From NCBI GenBank assembly GCA_001661245.1, contig KV454012.1, forward strand, positions 1,896,388-1,960,387: a stretch of 64,000 nucleotides of DNA, written 5' to 3'. Source of the DNA: Pachysolen tannophilus NRRL Y-2460 (lineage: Eukaryota > Ascomycota > Pichiomycetes > Alaninales > Pachysolenaceae). Numbering within the stretch: position 1 is the first letter of the stretch; each line of letters starts with the position of its first letter. This document shows, piece after piece, positions 10,813 to 22,324 of the stretch. The notes below the pieces were generated by a model. It did no database searches and was not told where the DNA came from. It saw nothing but the letters and a program-made list of their open reading frames with translations. The position numbers and the translations under genes were made by a program.

Positions 10813-11183
10813 CCACCAAAAACCTAAGCCACACACTCAAACACACATATAAGATACCTCAAGATACCCTATATACTTTTCCATACCACCAATTAGTAAT
10901 AATAAATATTATAATATTTTCTTAAACCATAAAACCATTATCTTGTATAAAGGAAAGTAGTTCATTTAAAGACCAAAAAATATTGGCACATTTTCTCTCA
11001 ATTTTAACCTTTTTAATTAAAGACCCATCATCTTCTATATCTGGAATAAACAAATTTTTTTTTTATTTTTTTTTTTATATTTATATAGTAAAAGTGAAAA
11101 ATTAATTAGGAGACTTTAAAAACTATATAGAGGTTATAGTAAGAGAAGTTGTCTCTTGTGTTGGTCGTTGAATATTGATAGAG
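10813..11183. other. Spacer small kinase / FHL1
   Basis: 370 bases of AT-rich sequence between two genes in tandem. It has poly-T near 11058-11084 and a TATATAG-like stretch near 11124 that could serve the FHL1 promoter. Nothing else seen. Confidence 0.5.
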
Positions 11184-13541
11184 ATGAGCACGGCTTCTCC
11201 AGGGGATTCGAGTTATGGCAATGAGCAACAGGATCTTACTGATTTCCAGATAAATGCTTTATTGTCTACTGTGAATAGTCCTACGAATAGTAATACGACT
11301 ACTGAAAATATTGAATATTCTCATAGTAATGCGGGTAGTGGGAATGAGAGTCATCATATACAGAATATCTTGGATGATTCGAGACTGCAGGTGAAAACGA
11401 TGGGAACGGCAAAGGTGAAAAATCATGAAAATACATTATTGAATAATGTTAGTACAAATGCAAAATTTGATAATAAGTCATCACATGTTTTACCGAAAAA
11501 ATCATCAATATCAAAATATCAAGAACATGAAGGAGTGAAAAAGGCCGATGCCAGTAATAATCGTAATGTGAATTCTAGTCATTTGTCTGTTAAAGTTGGA
11601 AATCACAATTATGGGAACGATAATGAAGATAAGAAGATGAAGAACAATAACAACAAAAACAGCAATGAAGAAGATGATGACAATGACCATGACGATGATA
11701 ACGACAATGAGAATAACAATGACCATGACGATGAGGATGATGATGATGAGGATGATGACGACGATGATTCCAAGATTAGAGCTTATGCAAGACTAGACTT
11801 CCCAAAATTCACCTTTTATGTTCAAACTTTACAAGTGCTATTGGGCCGTAAAGTAAATGATAATAACAATAATAATAACTCATCGTCAACAGTGGATGTT
11901 CATCTTGGCTCTACAAAAGCAATATCAAGAAGACACGCAAAGATTTTTTACAATTTTGGAACTCAAAGATTTGAATTGAGTATCTTGGGAAGAAATGGAG
12001 CATTTGTTGACGATATTTTCATAGAAACAGGCGTTACTTTGCCTTTAAAAGATGGAACAAAGATTCAAATTGGTGAAATTCCCTTTAAGTTTGTATTGCC
12101 TAAATCACCAGGCTCTAGTAAGAAAAAGAAACCAATAAAGAAGCAGATCAACCCTTCTGATGCTATAAATTTAAAGAAAAGTTTGTATAATAATTCACCA
12201 AAGAGAATTTCTAGAGAAGGCTCTGTGGTTTATGAAGATAGGAAGAAAATTGAAAATAGTGATAGAACTCCAACACCTCCAATAACATCAAAGCACTTAA
12301 AACCTCCTTCAATGGGTGACCTCAAAGTTGAGTCACCTACTACATCTATACCGGCGTCTGTTCCAGCCTATCCAGCTGACAAATTGTCTCCTCAGCAACA
12401 ACAACAACAGCAGCAGCAACAGCATCAACAACAGCAACAACAGAAATCCAAGAAGGAAAAACAACCAAAGAAGAGCAAACAGCCCAAGAAAGTTTATACA
12501 TTGGAAGAAATTCCAGAGCAATATCGTACAAAACCATCATTATCTTATTCTCAATTGATCGAAAGATGTCTAAAAGAAGATTCATCTGAAAAAGGAATGT
12601 CATTATCTGAAATATATAATTCTATAAAGAAAATGTATCCATATTTTTACTATTGTCAAGATGGCTGGCAATCAAGTGTTAGGCATAATTTATCATTAAA
12701 CAAATTATTTAAGAAAGTCAGTAAAGAAGGAAAAGGATGGTTATGGGGGTTGGATGAAGAGTATTGTTCTGAGAGAGATAAACTTAATAATACCAAAAAG
12801 AAACCATCGGTAGTAGGTATTTCATCATCTGGTACTACAAGCACAGTAGGCGATAATAACAGGATTGTCACTTCGTCTGCTGGATTGAATCCTGTCTTTT
12901 CACAAACATTAAATGGGAGTGGCAAAACTATTCTGCAGTTGGCCAGCGAGATCAAACGTCCAAGTATTTCAACAACAGCATCGCCGGCCACGTCAACAAA
13001 ATCATCCCTATCGCCATCTAACAATTCAACTCCTAGCATTCAAGCACAGTTGGCTGCAAATAGATCAAGGCCAACGTCTTCGGCGTCAATTTCCCAGCAG
13101 CTGCAGAAACTACTGGATGCATCATCTTCATCAACGCCACAACAGTCATCGAAAGACAATAATAAAACTCAAGACGATACAAAACGTGCATTAAACCATT
13201 TGCAACTGGAATTGATACGTCTAACTAAGGATCGTAAAGGTCTTGATAAACAAACAACCACTCAAATTTTAACCCAGGCGTTAGCAATGACAATTGCTCA
13301 GGTTAGTCTGGCAGCGAAGAGTAGTGGAATGACTGGAAATCCATTAGTGTTGTTGATAGATAAAAATGCTCAACACTTAACAAAGATCCTTACCGCTGCA
13401 TTGAATGCGGCAACATATCAAATCACAAAGGGAAAAGTGAAACCAGGAATGGTAAACAATAATAATGTCAATAATGATTTGACAAGTGTATCACCACCAG
13501 CTCCTACTTCCCAACTAAGAAACTTGAATGCACCAGCTAAA

Positions 13542-13575
<34 letters not shown>

Positions 13576-14570
13576 GTAATAGTAATAGTAATAGTAATAT
13601 CAATGGTAATGGAAACGGGAATGGAAATGGTGCTACAGTGGATCATCTGAAGGTCGTGGGGATGAATACAACTGTTAAAGATGCTGTCGCGCCATTAAAG
13701 TCTACACCAGAATTGATTACGAAAAGTACGGTAGGTGCACCTGTGGATACTAAATCTCTGGATACTACACCTGTGAATATTACACCTGTGGATAGAGTTA
13801 AGAATGAACCGTCTACAATTCTGGAAATAACAAAACAAACATATCAAACCCCATCATCATTGCATTCAGAGTCGAGGTCTCCGCAAGTGAAAACAGCAAG
13901 ACCAAGCATGAACACTACCATAAGACCACCAACATATTCGAAGCCATCTGCTTATGCAGCTCCATCTACAAACTCAAACACAAATACGTCCTTACCTTCA
14001 GTTGGTACCTTACCACTTCCCATTGCTAGTAATACATCTGGTTCAACTAATGCTACTCCAAAGTTAATGAAGCCATCTTCATATACTGCCCCTTTCCAAC
14101 AAAAAGCAAATGTTGTATCACCGTCGTTAAAGAATATATCACAACCGTCATCAGAGGTAACAAATACAAAATTAGAAAACGAAGATACCACGGCAGGTTT
14201 TTCTACTGATAATAATAATAACAATACCGAGTCTAGTGATCTTAAACGTGAATATATTGCTATTGATATTGATAATATTTTGTCAGACAATGGTTCTCTA
14301 GATCTGAAAACTTTAGAGAAAACAACTACAACTTCTTTGAATACAGACAACAATTTTCAAGTACAAGAAACAAGTGTCTCAGAAGAAACCAAAGGTATAA
14401 TGAAAGATGCTGAAATTAATGAATTAATGAATGAGGTCCAAAATGCGAGTGAAAATACTGAGGCTTTCAAAGATGATTTAGGAAATAATGATACTACATC
14501 GGTGAAAAGAGCAAGAGAAAAAGAGGATGAAGATGAGAAAGATTATAACAAGATGGTAAGGTTACAATGA
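11184..14570 (+). CDS. FHL1: Forkhead/FHA transcription regulator Fhl1
   Basis: 1128 residues from the ATG at 11184 (the frame extends three non-ATG codons further). In S. cerevisiae Fhl1 sits at ribosomal protein gene promoters and recruits Ifh1 under TORC1 control. Order of parts: Asn/Ser-rich head, Asp/Glu-rich acidic tract (about 165-195), FHA domain (about 200-305, with LLGRK, ISRRHAKI, GRNGAFVDD), Gln and Lys-rich linker, forkhead domain (about 450-535, with PSLSYSQLI, GMSLSEIYNSIKKMYPYF, DGWQSSVRHNLSLNKLFKKV, KGWLWGLDEEY). The forkhead helix-3 signature and the WLWGLDEEY end match Fhl1 rather than Fkh1/Fkh2. A conserved helical block follows near 670-760 (LELIRLTKDRKGL, TTQILTQALAMTIAQ). 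The tail is Ser/Thr/Asn-rich. The target gene type, RPL11, lies 2.3 kb further on. Confidence 0.95.
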
Positions 14571-14746
14571 ACCAATTAATTTGTAAATTTATAAATATAG
14601 AATTTTGGAAAGCTTTTATTTGCTGTATATTTATAATTATCATTAACAACAGTGAAACTTTTCTCAATATATCTAATAATGTAGTCAAGAAACGAAAAAA
14701 AAAAAAAAAAAAAGAATAAAGAAAAAGAAAGATTAAAAGAGGAATT

Positions 14747-15601
14747 TTAAGCCAGAACGTTATTAAAACTTTTTTCAGCTTCTTTAGTATTCCAAAATAA
14801 CTCACCAACATCAAAATTACCATGATAAACCCATCCTTGTTCTGTAACGTGGTATAAATTTACCGATCCACCAGAATAAGCATCTCTATGAGCAGCGGCC
14901 AAAATACTTCTTCTACCAAGATACAAAGCATCTTCCACAGACAAATCCCATTTATAATTTGAATCCAATACACCGTAGGCAAATGTTTGACCAGAACCAA
15001 CACAAAATAAATCACCTTTCATTCTTGTACCATCTGAATCCACGTAATATATGGTTGGGCCTTCTTTCTTGGTATATCCACAAATCATTGTACCCATTGA
15101 TAATCCCATACCTTTATATTCATATACCAAGTTACTCAAGATCTTTGATGCTGCAGCTACTGAAATTCTTTCTTTATTTCTTAATTCATGTAATCTACAT
15201 TGAGTTCCTAACCAAGTTTCCCAATATTGACAATCAGCAGCTCCACCAGCCATAGTACCTAATAAGAACGGATTAATTTCAATTACCTTCTTCACAGTCT
15301 GGGATGCAATCCAATTACCTGCAGTAGCTCTAGAATCAACTGCAACAATAATACCACCTTGAAATCTAAACGCCAACGTTGTTGTACCATGTGCAACTTT
15401 AATCTTACAATCAGGGTTGACCGAATCATCTGTATGAGCTCTCAAGAATTCTGTTGGCTGTGAAATTGGAGCTATTGACAATGAAGGTGCCAATTTCAAA
15501 TCAACTCCTTGGTTGAAAAAATCACTATTTGTAGATTCAAAATCATTTCTTAATTCATTTTGTCTTTTTTGGAAAGTAAATTCCTCTGTTATAGAATTCA
15601 T
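14747..15601 (-). CDS. PRE2: 20S proteasome subunit beta5 (chymotrypsin-like), precursor
   Basis: 284 residues from the ATG at 15601, close to the 287 of S. cerevisiae Pre2. It is the beta5 subunit of the 20S core and gives chymotrypsin-like cleavage. The propeptide (about 70 residues) ends in VAHG, followed by the catalytic Thr of [11 protein letters not shown]. Other active-site features are VDSRATAG (Asp17, Arg19 type) and TVKKVIEIN (Lys33 type); [18 protein letters not shown] and [21 protein letters not shown] follow the family closely. It converges on FHL1 with only about 176 bases between stops. The last residues are coded with a CTG. I did not find a PACE element (GGTGGCAAA) in the upstream spacer. 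Identity is secure. Confidence 0.97.
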   Translation of the reverse strand: MNSITEEFTFQKRQNELRNDFESTNSDFFNQGVDLKLAPSLSIAPISQPTEFLRAHTDDSVNPDCKIKVAHGTTTLAFRFQGGIIVAVDSRATAGNWIASQTVKKVIEINPFLLGTMAGGAADCQYWETWLGTQCRLHELRNKERISVAAASKILSNLVYEYKGMGLSMGTMICGYTKKEGPTIYYVDSDGTRMKGDLFCVGSGQTFAYGVLDSNYKWDLSVEDALYLGRRSILAAAHRDAYSGGSVNLYHVTEQGWVYHGNFDVGELFWNTKEAEKSFNNVLA

Positions 15602-15859
15602 GATTAAATTCAAATGCTATAATAAATTGTGCTATTTTCAAGATCCAAAACTATAGCTCCCGTTAAATTTATAAATATATTAAAAACCTAATTAATCCAA
15701 TGGGATATAAAAGTCAATTTCCAACCACTATTTATATAACCTTACCTGAAGTTTCAATTAAACTGTTTAAAAAACAATTGAATTGATATGAGTTTATTAC
15801 CTTTATTACCATATAACGATTCTATTTTTCTTAGTGGCAATTAAAATTGTTGATATTTT

Positions 15860-15928
15860 CAGCACGACTTTAACAAATTCTGTTTTCGGAAGTTTGTGTT
15901 TTAACAACACTACCATGAAGTCGTGCTG
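15860..15928. repeat. Perfect 11-bp inverted repeat around 47 bases
   Basis: CAGCACGACTT (15860-15870) and AAGTCGTGCTG (15918-15928) are exact reverse complements. The core AAGTCGTG recurs in other spacers of this window. Confidence 0.75.
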
Positions 15929-16232
15929 TTTTGCTCAAAAGCAAAAAAAAAATTAAAAAAAATAAAATCTGTCAATTCCAAAAAAAAAAAAAAAAACCAA
16001 AATGCCGTGTACATAAAATTTTTAGATTTTTATTTTTATTTTTTACTTTTTTTCAAGTTATGTCTGGATGGTCAAAAAAATTAAATAATAGGGTTATTGC
16101 AATGACAGCCCTAATTGCATTTTTTTGTTTTTTTCTATCATGTGACTGTGACTGCTGTTACAATTTTTATTTGTCAATTTTTAGTTAATTTTTGTTGTTG
16201 TGCCACACGACGTTTTGTATGTGCAATTTTTT

Positions 16233-16727
16233 NNNNNNNNNNNNNNNNNNNNNNNNNNNNNNNNNNNNNNNNNNNNNNNNNNNNNNNNNNNNNNNNNNNN
16301 NNNNNNNNNNNNNNNNNNNNNNNNNNNNNNNNNNNNNNNNNNNNNNNNNNNNNNNNNNNNNNNNNNNNNNNNNNNNNNNNNNNNNNNNNNNNNNNNNNNN
16401 NNNNNNNNNNNNNNNNNNNNNNNNNNNNNNNNNNNNNNNNNNNNNNNNNNNNNNNNNNNNNNNNNNNNNNNNNNNNNNNNNNNNNNNNNNNNNNNNNNNN
16501 NNNNNNNNNNNNNNNNNNNNNNNNNNNNNNNNNNNNNNNNNNNNNNNNNNNNNNNNNNNNNNNNNNNNNNNNNNNNNNNNNNNNNNNNNNNNNNNNNNNN
16601 NNNNNNNNNNNNNNNNNNNNNNNNNNNNNNNNNNNNNNNNNNNNNNNNNNNNNNNNNNNNNNNNNNNNNNNNNNNNNNNNNNNNNNNNNNNNNNNNNNNN
16701 NNNNNNNNNNNNNNNNNNNNNNNNNNN
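16233..16727. other. Assembly gap (run of N)
   Basis: 495 undetermined bases. Both edges carry nearly the same sequence: TTTGTATGTGC then (TT)AATTTTTT. The gap may therefore lie in a repeat, or the two contig ends may actually overlap. It sits about 180 bases before the RPL11 start codon, in its promoter. Confidence 0.95.
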
Positions 16728-16906
16728 TTTGTATGTGCTTAATTTTTTTTTTTTTTTTTTTTTTCACTTTTTTTTTTTCAGTTGGATGTACACCGAAAGG
16801 GAAGGAAGATATAGAGATACATTTTTTTCTTATTTAATAAATACTTTTTATTTATATATATTTTAATAACAATCAAAATCTTCTCCAAATAAAAAAGTTA
16901 GCTAAA

Positions 16907-17884
16907 ATGGTAAGCAGAAATGTTAATAATTGGATGTGAAAGAAGTGATAAAAGATGAAACAAGATAGTAAGGCAGCCTTGTAAAGGTGATGAAAGAAAA
17001 TGACTTATTAAGTAATATCCAGTTGAATACCATTTGAACCTAATTTTTGATAATTGATTTTTTGATTTATGATTTATATTTTATATATATATACTTGAGA
17101 CGGTTGAGGTGTTATTTAATAAACTGATATTTGTGTTGTTTATTGAGTTTACACATTTTGTTTCAAGTTTGTATAATTCGAAATATTTACCATAATGAAC
17201 AAACATTGATTATTGAATATTATGTTAATGAACTGGTTTTACTTAATAGTGATTTATTCTACTTGTTTTTCTTCTTTTATAGCTTTAATAAATATCCATT
17301 CAAGGTTGTGTAAAATGTATTTTTGTTACTAACTTAAATTTTTTTTTTTTTTTTTTATTCAGTCATCAAAAGCTTCAAATCCTATGAGAGAGCTTCGTAT
17401 TGAGAAGTTAGTCTTAAACATCTGTGTTGGTGAATCAGGTGATAGATTAACAAGAGCCTCAAAAGTTTTAGAACAATTATCTGGTCAAACTCCAGTTCAA
17501 TCAAAGGCTAGATACACTGTTAGAACTTTTGGTATCAGAAGAAATGAAAAAATTGCTGTTCATGTTACCGTTAGAGGTCCAAAAGCTGAAGAAATTTTAG
17601 AAAGAGGTTTAAAAGTTAAAGAATATCAATTATTAAAGAGAAATTTTTCTGAAACTGGTAACTTTGGTTTTGGTATTTCTGAACATATTGATTTAGGTAT
17701 CAAATATGATCCATCTATTGGTATTTATGGTATGGATTTCTACGTTGTAATGGGTAGAGCTGGTGCCAGAGTCACTAGAAGAAAGAGATGTCAATCTAAG
17801 TTGGGTAACCACCACAGATGCTCAAAGGAAGACTCCATCCAGTGGTTCAAGACCAAATACGATGCAGATGTTTTAGACAAATAA
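16907..17884 (+). CDS. RPL11: 60S ribosomal protein L11 (uL5), two exons
   Basis: Exon 1 is only the start codon (16907-16909); exon 2 is 17363-17884. Joined, they give 174 residues starting [20 protein letters not shown], the same length as yeast Rpl11 and matching it along the whole length ([65 protein letters not shown]). L11 binds 5S rRNA in the central protuberance. The intron starts GTAAGC, has a perfect TACTAAC branch site at 17327-17333 and ends TTCAG at 17362. Start-codon-only first exons are common in yeast ribosomal protein genes. Promoter sequence is partly lost in the gap. Confidence 0.95.
16910..17362 (+). other. RPL11 intron
   Basis: 453-base intron with donor GTAAGC, branch TACTAAC at 17327-17333, a poly-T tract, and acceptor CAG. 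It directly follows the ATG. Intron limits are set by the reading frame of the conserved protein start. Confidence 0.9.
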
Positions 17885-18056
17885 GTTTTTAAGTTTTTCT
17901 TTTAGTTGTTTTATAGTAATCCCAAAAAAAAAAATTAATAAATATATATCAATAAGAAAGATTTTAATTAGGTTTTTTTCTTTTTCTTCTTACATTTTTT
18001 TAATTGCTTGAGTAACATAAAACGAAATGGATAAATTTTATTTTAAAAGAAAGTTA

Positions 18057-18772
18057 TTAATCTTGATTTAATAATTCTAATCTAGTGCATTCAATACCAA
18101 CATCAACACATGCTTTAATTTCTTCTCTCCATTTATTTTGTAAATATTCATCTAAAGGTTTATAATTTAATTGTAATTTTTTTCTTTGTTCGTTTATATC
18201 ATCAATAGCTTTTCTTTTCTTATTTAATTCTTTTTTCAAAATAGAATTGTAACATGATAATTGATTATTATATAAAAGCCATTTATTTTTAACTATTATA
18301 TCATTATTAAAATTAGAAATTGTTAATGATCTTTGTCTTAACATTGAATGAGCCAATGAAGTATATAATTTTGCATAATCCAACTCATTAGACTCAGTAG
18401 TTAAATTGTTATATCTTGTTAGATCTATTCCTCCAATAGAAGGTATTATAATTTCATCATTTTTTTTTTTCCTTTATCAAATTGATTATTTTGTTGAAAT
18501 TCTTCAATTTTATAAATTTCTTTCATCAACAATGGTTCAACCTTATTTTTTCGCACAAGTAAAATTTCATATCTATTCTCTAAACTTGGGTATAATTTAT
18601 TGACATCAAAACTTGCCAACTCCTGAGTTACAAGTTTATTAACTTCTTCTCTTTCTTGTTGTGTTATCTCATCATCAATATAAACCAAAGAGTCGTTAAC
18701 TTGTTCTAAAACGTTTTCAACGTTGGATTCAAAAGAATTAAAGTTATTAAAAGATTCTTCCACAATAACCAT
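18057..18772 (-). pseudogene. SNT309: Spliceosome NTC factor SPF27/BCAS2 family (Snt309-type), split by a frameshift
   Basis: Two minus-strand frames make one protein of about 238 residues. The first (ATG at 18772) reads VENVLEQVNDSLVYIDDEI and QQEREEVNKLVTQEL, the N-terminal signature of SPF27/BCAS2 proteins. The second carries GGIDLTRYN before its first ATG, then LAHSMLRQRSLTISN and ELNKKRKAIDDINEQRKKLQ, the coiled coil of the same family. These proteins belong to the Prp19 complex that activates the spliceosome. The frames are joined at an 11-base T run (18460-18470; poly-A on the coding strand); one added A or loss of two restores continuity. A homopolymer sequencing error is more likely than true loss, because both halves are well kept. 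It converges on RPL11 with 172 bases between. Confidence 0.8.
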
Positions 18773-19405
18773 CTCCACAAACTTATCTTTTGAAAAAAAA
18801 GTCTCCACAATAATATATATATATATATATTAACACTTATTCATTTATTTGGTTTTACGGCCTCTTACCGAGGGCCTCTCATAATAGCCCTTTCATATGG
18901 CCTTCCTAACATCTTACACCAAATTACATTTTTTGAACCCACACGACTTGAAATTAATTTTCTCAATTTTCTCAATTTTTTCAAATTTTCTCATACGGTA
19001 ACTTACATACTGATCCGATGTGCGTAGTAATAAAATATGCGTAGCTTTACGTGCAAGATATGTAGCGCAGCCAATTATTACGCTATATTATTATGAAAAA
19101 AAAATTTTTTATTTTTTATTTCTTTTCTAAGCTATTTTTCTCTTTCTGTTTCTCTCTCAATATACATTTCCCTCTTGAGTGAGGTGACCTTCCTGGACTC
19201 GGGAAACTTGGTCCATGCACCACCGTTTTTTTTTTTGTTTTACTTTTTTACTTTTTTTTTTATATTGTCCCGATTTACTATTGTAACAAAAAAATATTTT
19301 TTTTTCTAAATTTTTTTTTTTTTTCTTCTTTTTAGTTTCTTAGGAAATAGAGAACAAATTCCATATAAAAGCAAAAAATAAAAAAAAAAAGTTCTACATT
19401 AAATA

Positions 19406-19436
<31 letters not shown>

Positions 19437-20203
19437 TCCCACCTCTAGGCCAAGAAAATCGATACTTGATTGATTAAAATTAGTTAAAGCCAGGTGAAGA
19501 TTTATCAATTTTGTTTTAAATAATAAGGCAATAACGTCACACAGTAAGCTTTTTTTTGTTTTTTTTTTTGTATATATTTATTTAAAGCTACAAGAACGTC
19601 GTGCTTTGGTGCCCAAAAAACGGCTTTAATAGGAAGAAACAAGACACAGGGGAAAGAAGAGATTGCTCGATTCATTTTAAGAGAGTTTACAATACAGTAC
19701 AATAATTTTGCTATAAATCATATTAGAGTAAAAAGATTTATTTTTATATTTGTTTTCCATCGGATAGTTGTTTTAGTGGGTGATTGAAATCATTGGGGTG
19801 GAAATATAATATTATTTTAATTTTTTTTGTGTGTGTATTTCTTGTTGTTCTTGTTCTTGTTGTTGTTGAGTGAGGACGATCGTGCTTAGTAGGTTTAAAA
19901 AGTTTTCTGACAGGTTCAGTTAACTTGATCTTGTAACAATTTTTGGTGTCTAGGTGAGGTATTAAAAGACCGATTACCAATCAAGTTTATTGATATTATT
20001 ATTTATTTGGTGAAAAAAGGATTGATTGATTGATTGATTCTTATTGGAAAAGGGAAACTATATTTTATTTTATTTTTATTTTTTTTTTTTTGGTCTTGGT
20101 TTTTTTTTGGGTTTTGCTTATTTGTTATTTGACTGTTGTTGTAGTCAAATCGACAAAGGGGATATTTTCATAATAATAAACAATATCTCATTCCAAAAAA
20201 AAA
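18773..20203. promoter_or_regulatory. Divergent promoter SPF27 / SAT4
   Basis: 1.4 kb spacer. Next to the SPF27 start is a TA microsatellite (18812-18831), then a GC-rich patch with GGCCTCT at 18859-18865 and 18873-18879 and a related GGCCTTC near 18899. TGCGTAG occurs twice near 19020-19045. Long poly-T/poly-A tracts, a TA repeat at about 19404-19433 and (GATT)5 near 20019-20038 precede SAT4. The short frames at 19505-19980 show no family signature. Confidence 0.55.
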
Positions 20204-22324
20204 ATGGGTGAAACAGCAGTGAATAGACCGCGGAAGTCAACAATGTCAAAAATTGGGCGAGTCTTTGGAATAAATTCTACTTTGTCCCAGGAGAAGGAGA
20301 AGGAGAAGGAGAAGGAGAAGGAGAAGGAAAAGGAAAAGGAAAAGGAAAAAGAAAACACTCTTTGTCATCCCGGTGAATTAAACGTCAATGTTAGACTTAA
20401 TGGGAATGGGAATGCCCACTCGGCAGCATCCACATCTGTTGATAATGCATCATCGGTGGGGCAGAGCGAGTTACCAACTCCAAATGGTTCATCGTCATCA
20501 TCAGCTCCGGTTTCCCCAGAGTTTTCTCTGGGTTACTCGAAAAATAATTCCACAGCATCACTAATCAACACTCAACAGATTCTGCAGCAGCCGATCCAAC
20601 AGCAGCATCAGCAGCAGCAGCAGCAGAGGCCTACAGTGACAACCACGAATGTGCCTTCTGTTTCTTCTATGCCTTCAGCTACTGGGATTACAAAATCTCC
20701 AACACTGCTTGCAAGATCAAATGGCCTGCAATCACCAACAGTAGGCAATTCGCCTTTACTACTGCCACAACCTTCGCCAGCACAATTATTTTCAGCAACA
20801 AATCCATCCCGACAATCCTCTTTAAGAAGACCTTTGGTCTCGAGTGTACCAAGTGTTCCAAGTATACCAAGTATTCCAAGTGCTGTTAACTTACCACAAG
20901 AATCTTCAAAGAAATCTCCAAATATTGCAGGTATAAGTTCTGGTGGTGGAATAACGCCACCTAATGAAATTTCTGCACAAAGTATTGCGGCTCCAACCCC
21001 AATACCCGCTGTTCCTTCAAGTGGTTCCATCTCAAGGTCATCGTCTTCGGCTTCAACAAATAGATCACACAGTAATAGTGTTGTAAATCCACCAAGATTC
21101 ATAATGTTGGAAGATGGAAGTCATGAGCATTATTTGAAAAATGCAAAAAGACAAGAAAAATTAGGTCATATGATTAAAGATTTATTAGGAGCAAAGAAAT
21201 TGAGAAGTGAAGCTATAAGTGCAGTGCCTAACATTTTGAATTCTGTTATTCCACCAATAAGTGAAGTTCCAGAACATCAAGCTGCTATTACTCAAACAAC
21301 TTCACCACCACAACAAGCTACAGACGTACCTCCTACATTATTTGCCGGTTTAGTTAACCAGGTTAAAAAGGGAGAATTGACCCAATTTAGTGGTGGTACT
21401 GTTCAATCTCAACCTATTATAAATGCCACTTCGACAACAAAAGTAGATTCAAGATCATTTGTTATGAAGTATGGTAAATGCCAAGAAGTTATTGGTAGAG
21501 GTGCATTTGGTGTTGTTAGAGTTTCACATAAAAAAGTTGAAGGTGAAAGAACTGAAGTTTTATATGCTGTAAAAGAATTTAAAAGAAAACCACAAGAAGC
21601 TGATCAAAAATATTCAAGAAGATTAACCTCGGAATTTTGTATTTCTTCATCATTACAACATATAAATATTATTCATACACTTGATTTATTACAAGATGCA
21701 AAAGGTGATTATTGTGAAGTTATGGAATTTTGTTCTGGTGGAGATTTGTACACATTAATTATAGCTGCAGGTAAATTAGAATATATTGAAGCTGATTGTT
21801 TTTTTAAACAATTAATTAGAGGTGTTAACTATATGCATGAAATGGGAGTTTCTCATCGTGATTTAAAACCAGAAAATTTATTATTAACGGCAAATGGGGT
21901 TTTAAAAATTACAGATTTTGGTAATGCTGAATTATTTAGAACTGCTTGGGAAAAGGAAATTCATTTAAGTTATGGGGTTTGTGGATCATCCCCATATATT
22001 GCACCAGAAGAATATTCAGCTAAAGAATTTGATGCAAGAAAGGTTGATATATGGGCTTGTGGTGTAATATATATGGCCATGAGAACTGGAAGACAATTAT
22101 GGAAATTGGCAAATGTGGAAGATGAATTTTATTCCACATATTTGGAAAAGAGAAAAGATGCTAAAGGATATGAACCAATTGAAAATTTGAAAAGGGCAAG
22201 ATGTAGAAATGTTATTTATTCAATATTAGATCCAGTTCCAACTAGGAGAATCACAACAAAACAGATTTTGAACAGTGAATGGTGCAGAGAGATTAAAGTT
22301 TGTCATGCTGGAGAAGGCAAATAG
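20204..22324 (+). CDS. SAT4: Npr1-subfamily protein kinase Sat4/Hal4
   Basis: 706 residues. In S. cerevisiae Sat4/Hal4 (with Hal5) keeps the Trk1/Trk2 potassium transporters at the plasma membrane and gives salt tolerance. The N-terminal 420 residues are disordered, with a striking (Glu-Lys)n stretch at about residues 29-50, a Gln run and many SP sites. The kinase domain starts near residue 424: [86 protein letters not shown], then [20 protein letters not shown] and [14 protein letters not shown] at the end. The acidic or polar insert after DFG and the IAPEEY form are typical of this fungal subfamily. Hrk1 is the closest alternative, but the C-terminal part fits Sat4 best. Confidence 0.92.
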   Translation: MGETAVNRPRKSTMSKIGRVFGINSTLSQEKEKEKEKEKEKEKEKEKEKENTLCHPGELNVNVRLNGNGNAHSAASTSVDNASSVGQSELPTPNGSSSSSAPVSPEFSLGYSKNNSTASLINTQQILQQPIQQQHQQQQQQRPTVTTTNVPSVSSMPSATGITKSPTLLARSNGLQSPTVGNSPLLLPQPSPAQLFSATNPSRQSSLRRPLVSSVPSVPSIPSIPSAVNLPQESSKKSPNIAGISSGGGITPPNEISAQSIAAPTPIPAVPSSGSISRSSSSASTNRSHSNSVVNPPRFIMLEDGSHEHYLKNAKRQEKLGHMIKDLLGAKKLRSEAISAVPNILNSVIPPISEVPEHQAAITQTTSPPQQATDVPPTLFAGLVNQVKKGELTQFSGGTVQSQPIINATSTTKVDSRSFVMKYGKCQEVIGRGAFGVVRVSHKKVEGERTEVLYAVKEFKRKPQEADQKYSRRLTSEFCISSSLQHINIIHTLDLLQDAKGDYCEVMEFCSGGDLYTLIIAAGKLEYIEADCFFKQLIRGVNYMHEMGVSHRDLKPENLLLTANGVLKITDFGNAELFRTAWEKEIHLSYGVCGSSPYIAPEEYSAKEFDARKVDIWACGVIYMAMRTGRQLWKLANVEDEFYSTYLEKRKDAKGYEPIENLKRARCRNVIYSILDPVPTRRITTKQILNSEWCREIKVCHAGEGK
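20288..20355 (+). repeat. (GAGAAG)n hexamer repeat in SAT4
   Basis: Tandem GAGAAG/GAAAAG hexamers coding alternating Glu and Lys. The region is likely length-variable and probably a charged helix. Confidence 0.85.

Larger units (their letters stand above)
15602..16906. other. Divergent promoter region PRE2 / RPL11 with an assembly gap
   Basis: Spacer of about 1.3 kb including 495 undetermined bases. It contains a perfect 11-bp inverted repeat (15860-15928) and long poly-A and poly-T tracts typical of ribosomal protein promoters. A short open stretch after the ATG at 16060 (reading MSGWSKKLNNR and then a hydrophobic run) is followed by the gap; I cannot tell whether it is a 5' coding fragment. 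A gene hidden in the gap cannot be excluded. Confidence 0.55.

Noticed and set aside
16115-16837. Long frames running through the N block
   Set aside because: They are open only because undetermined bases cannot give stops.
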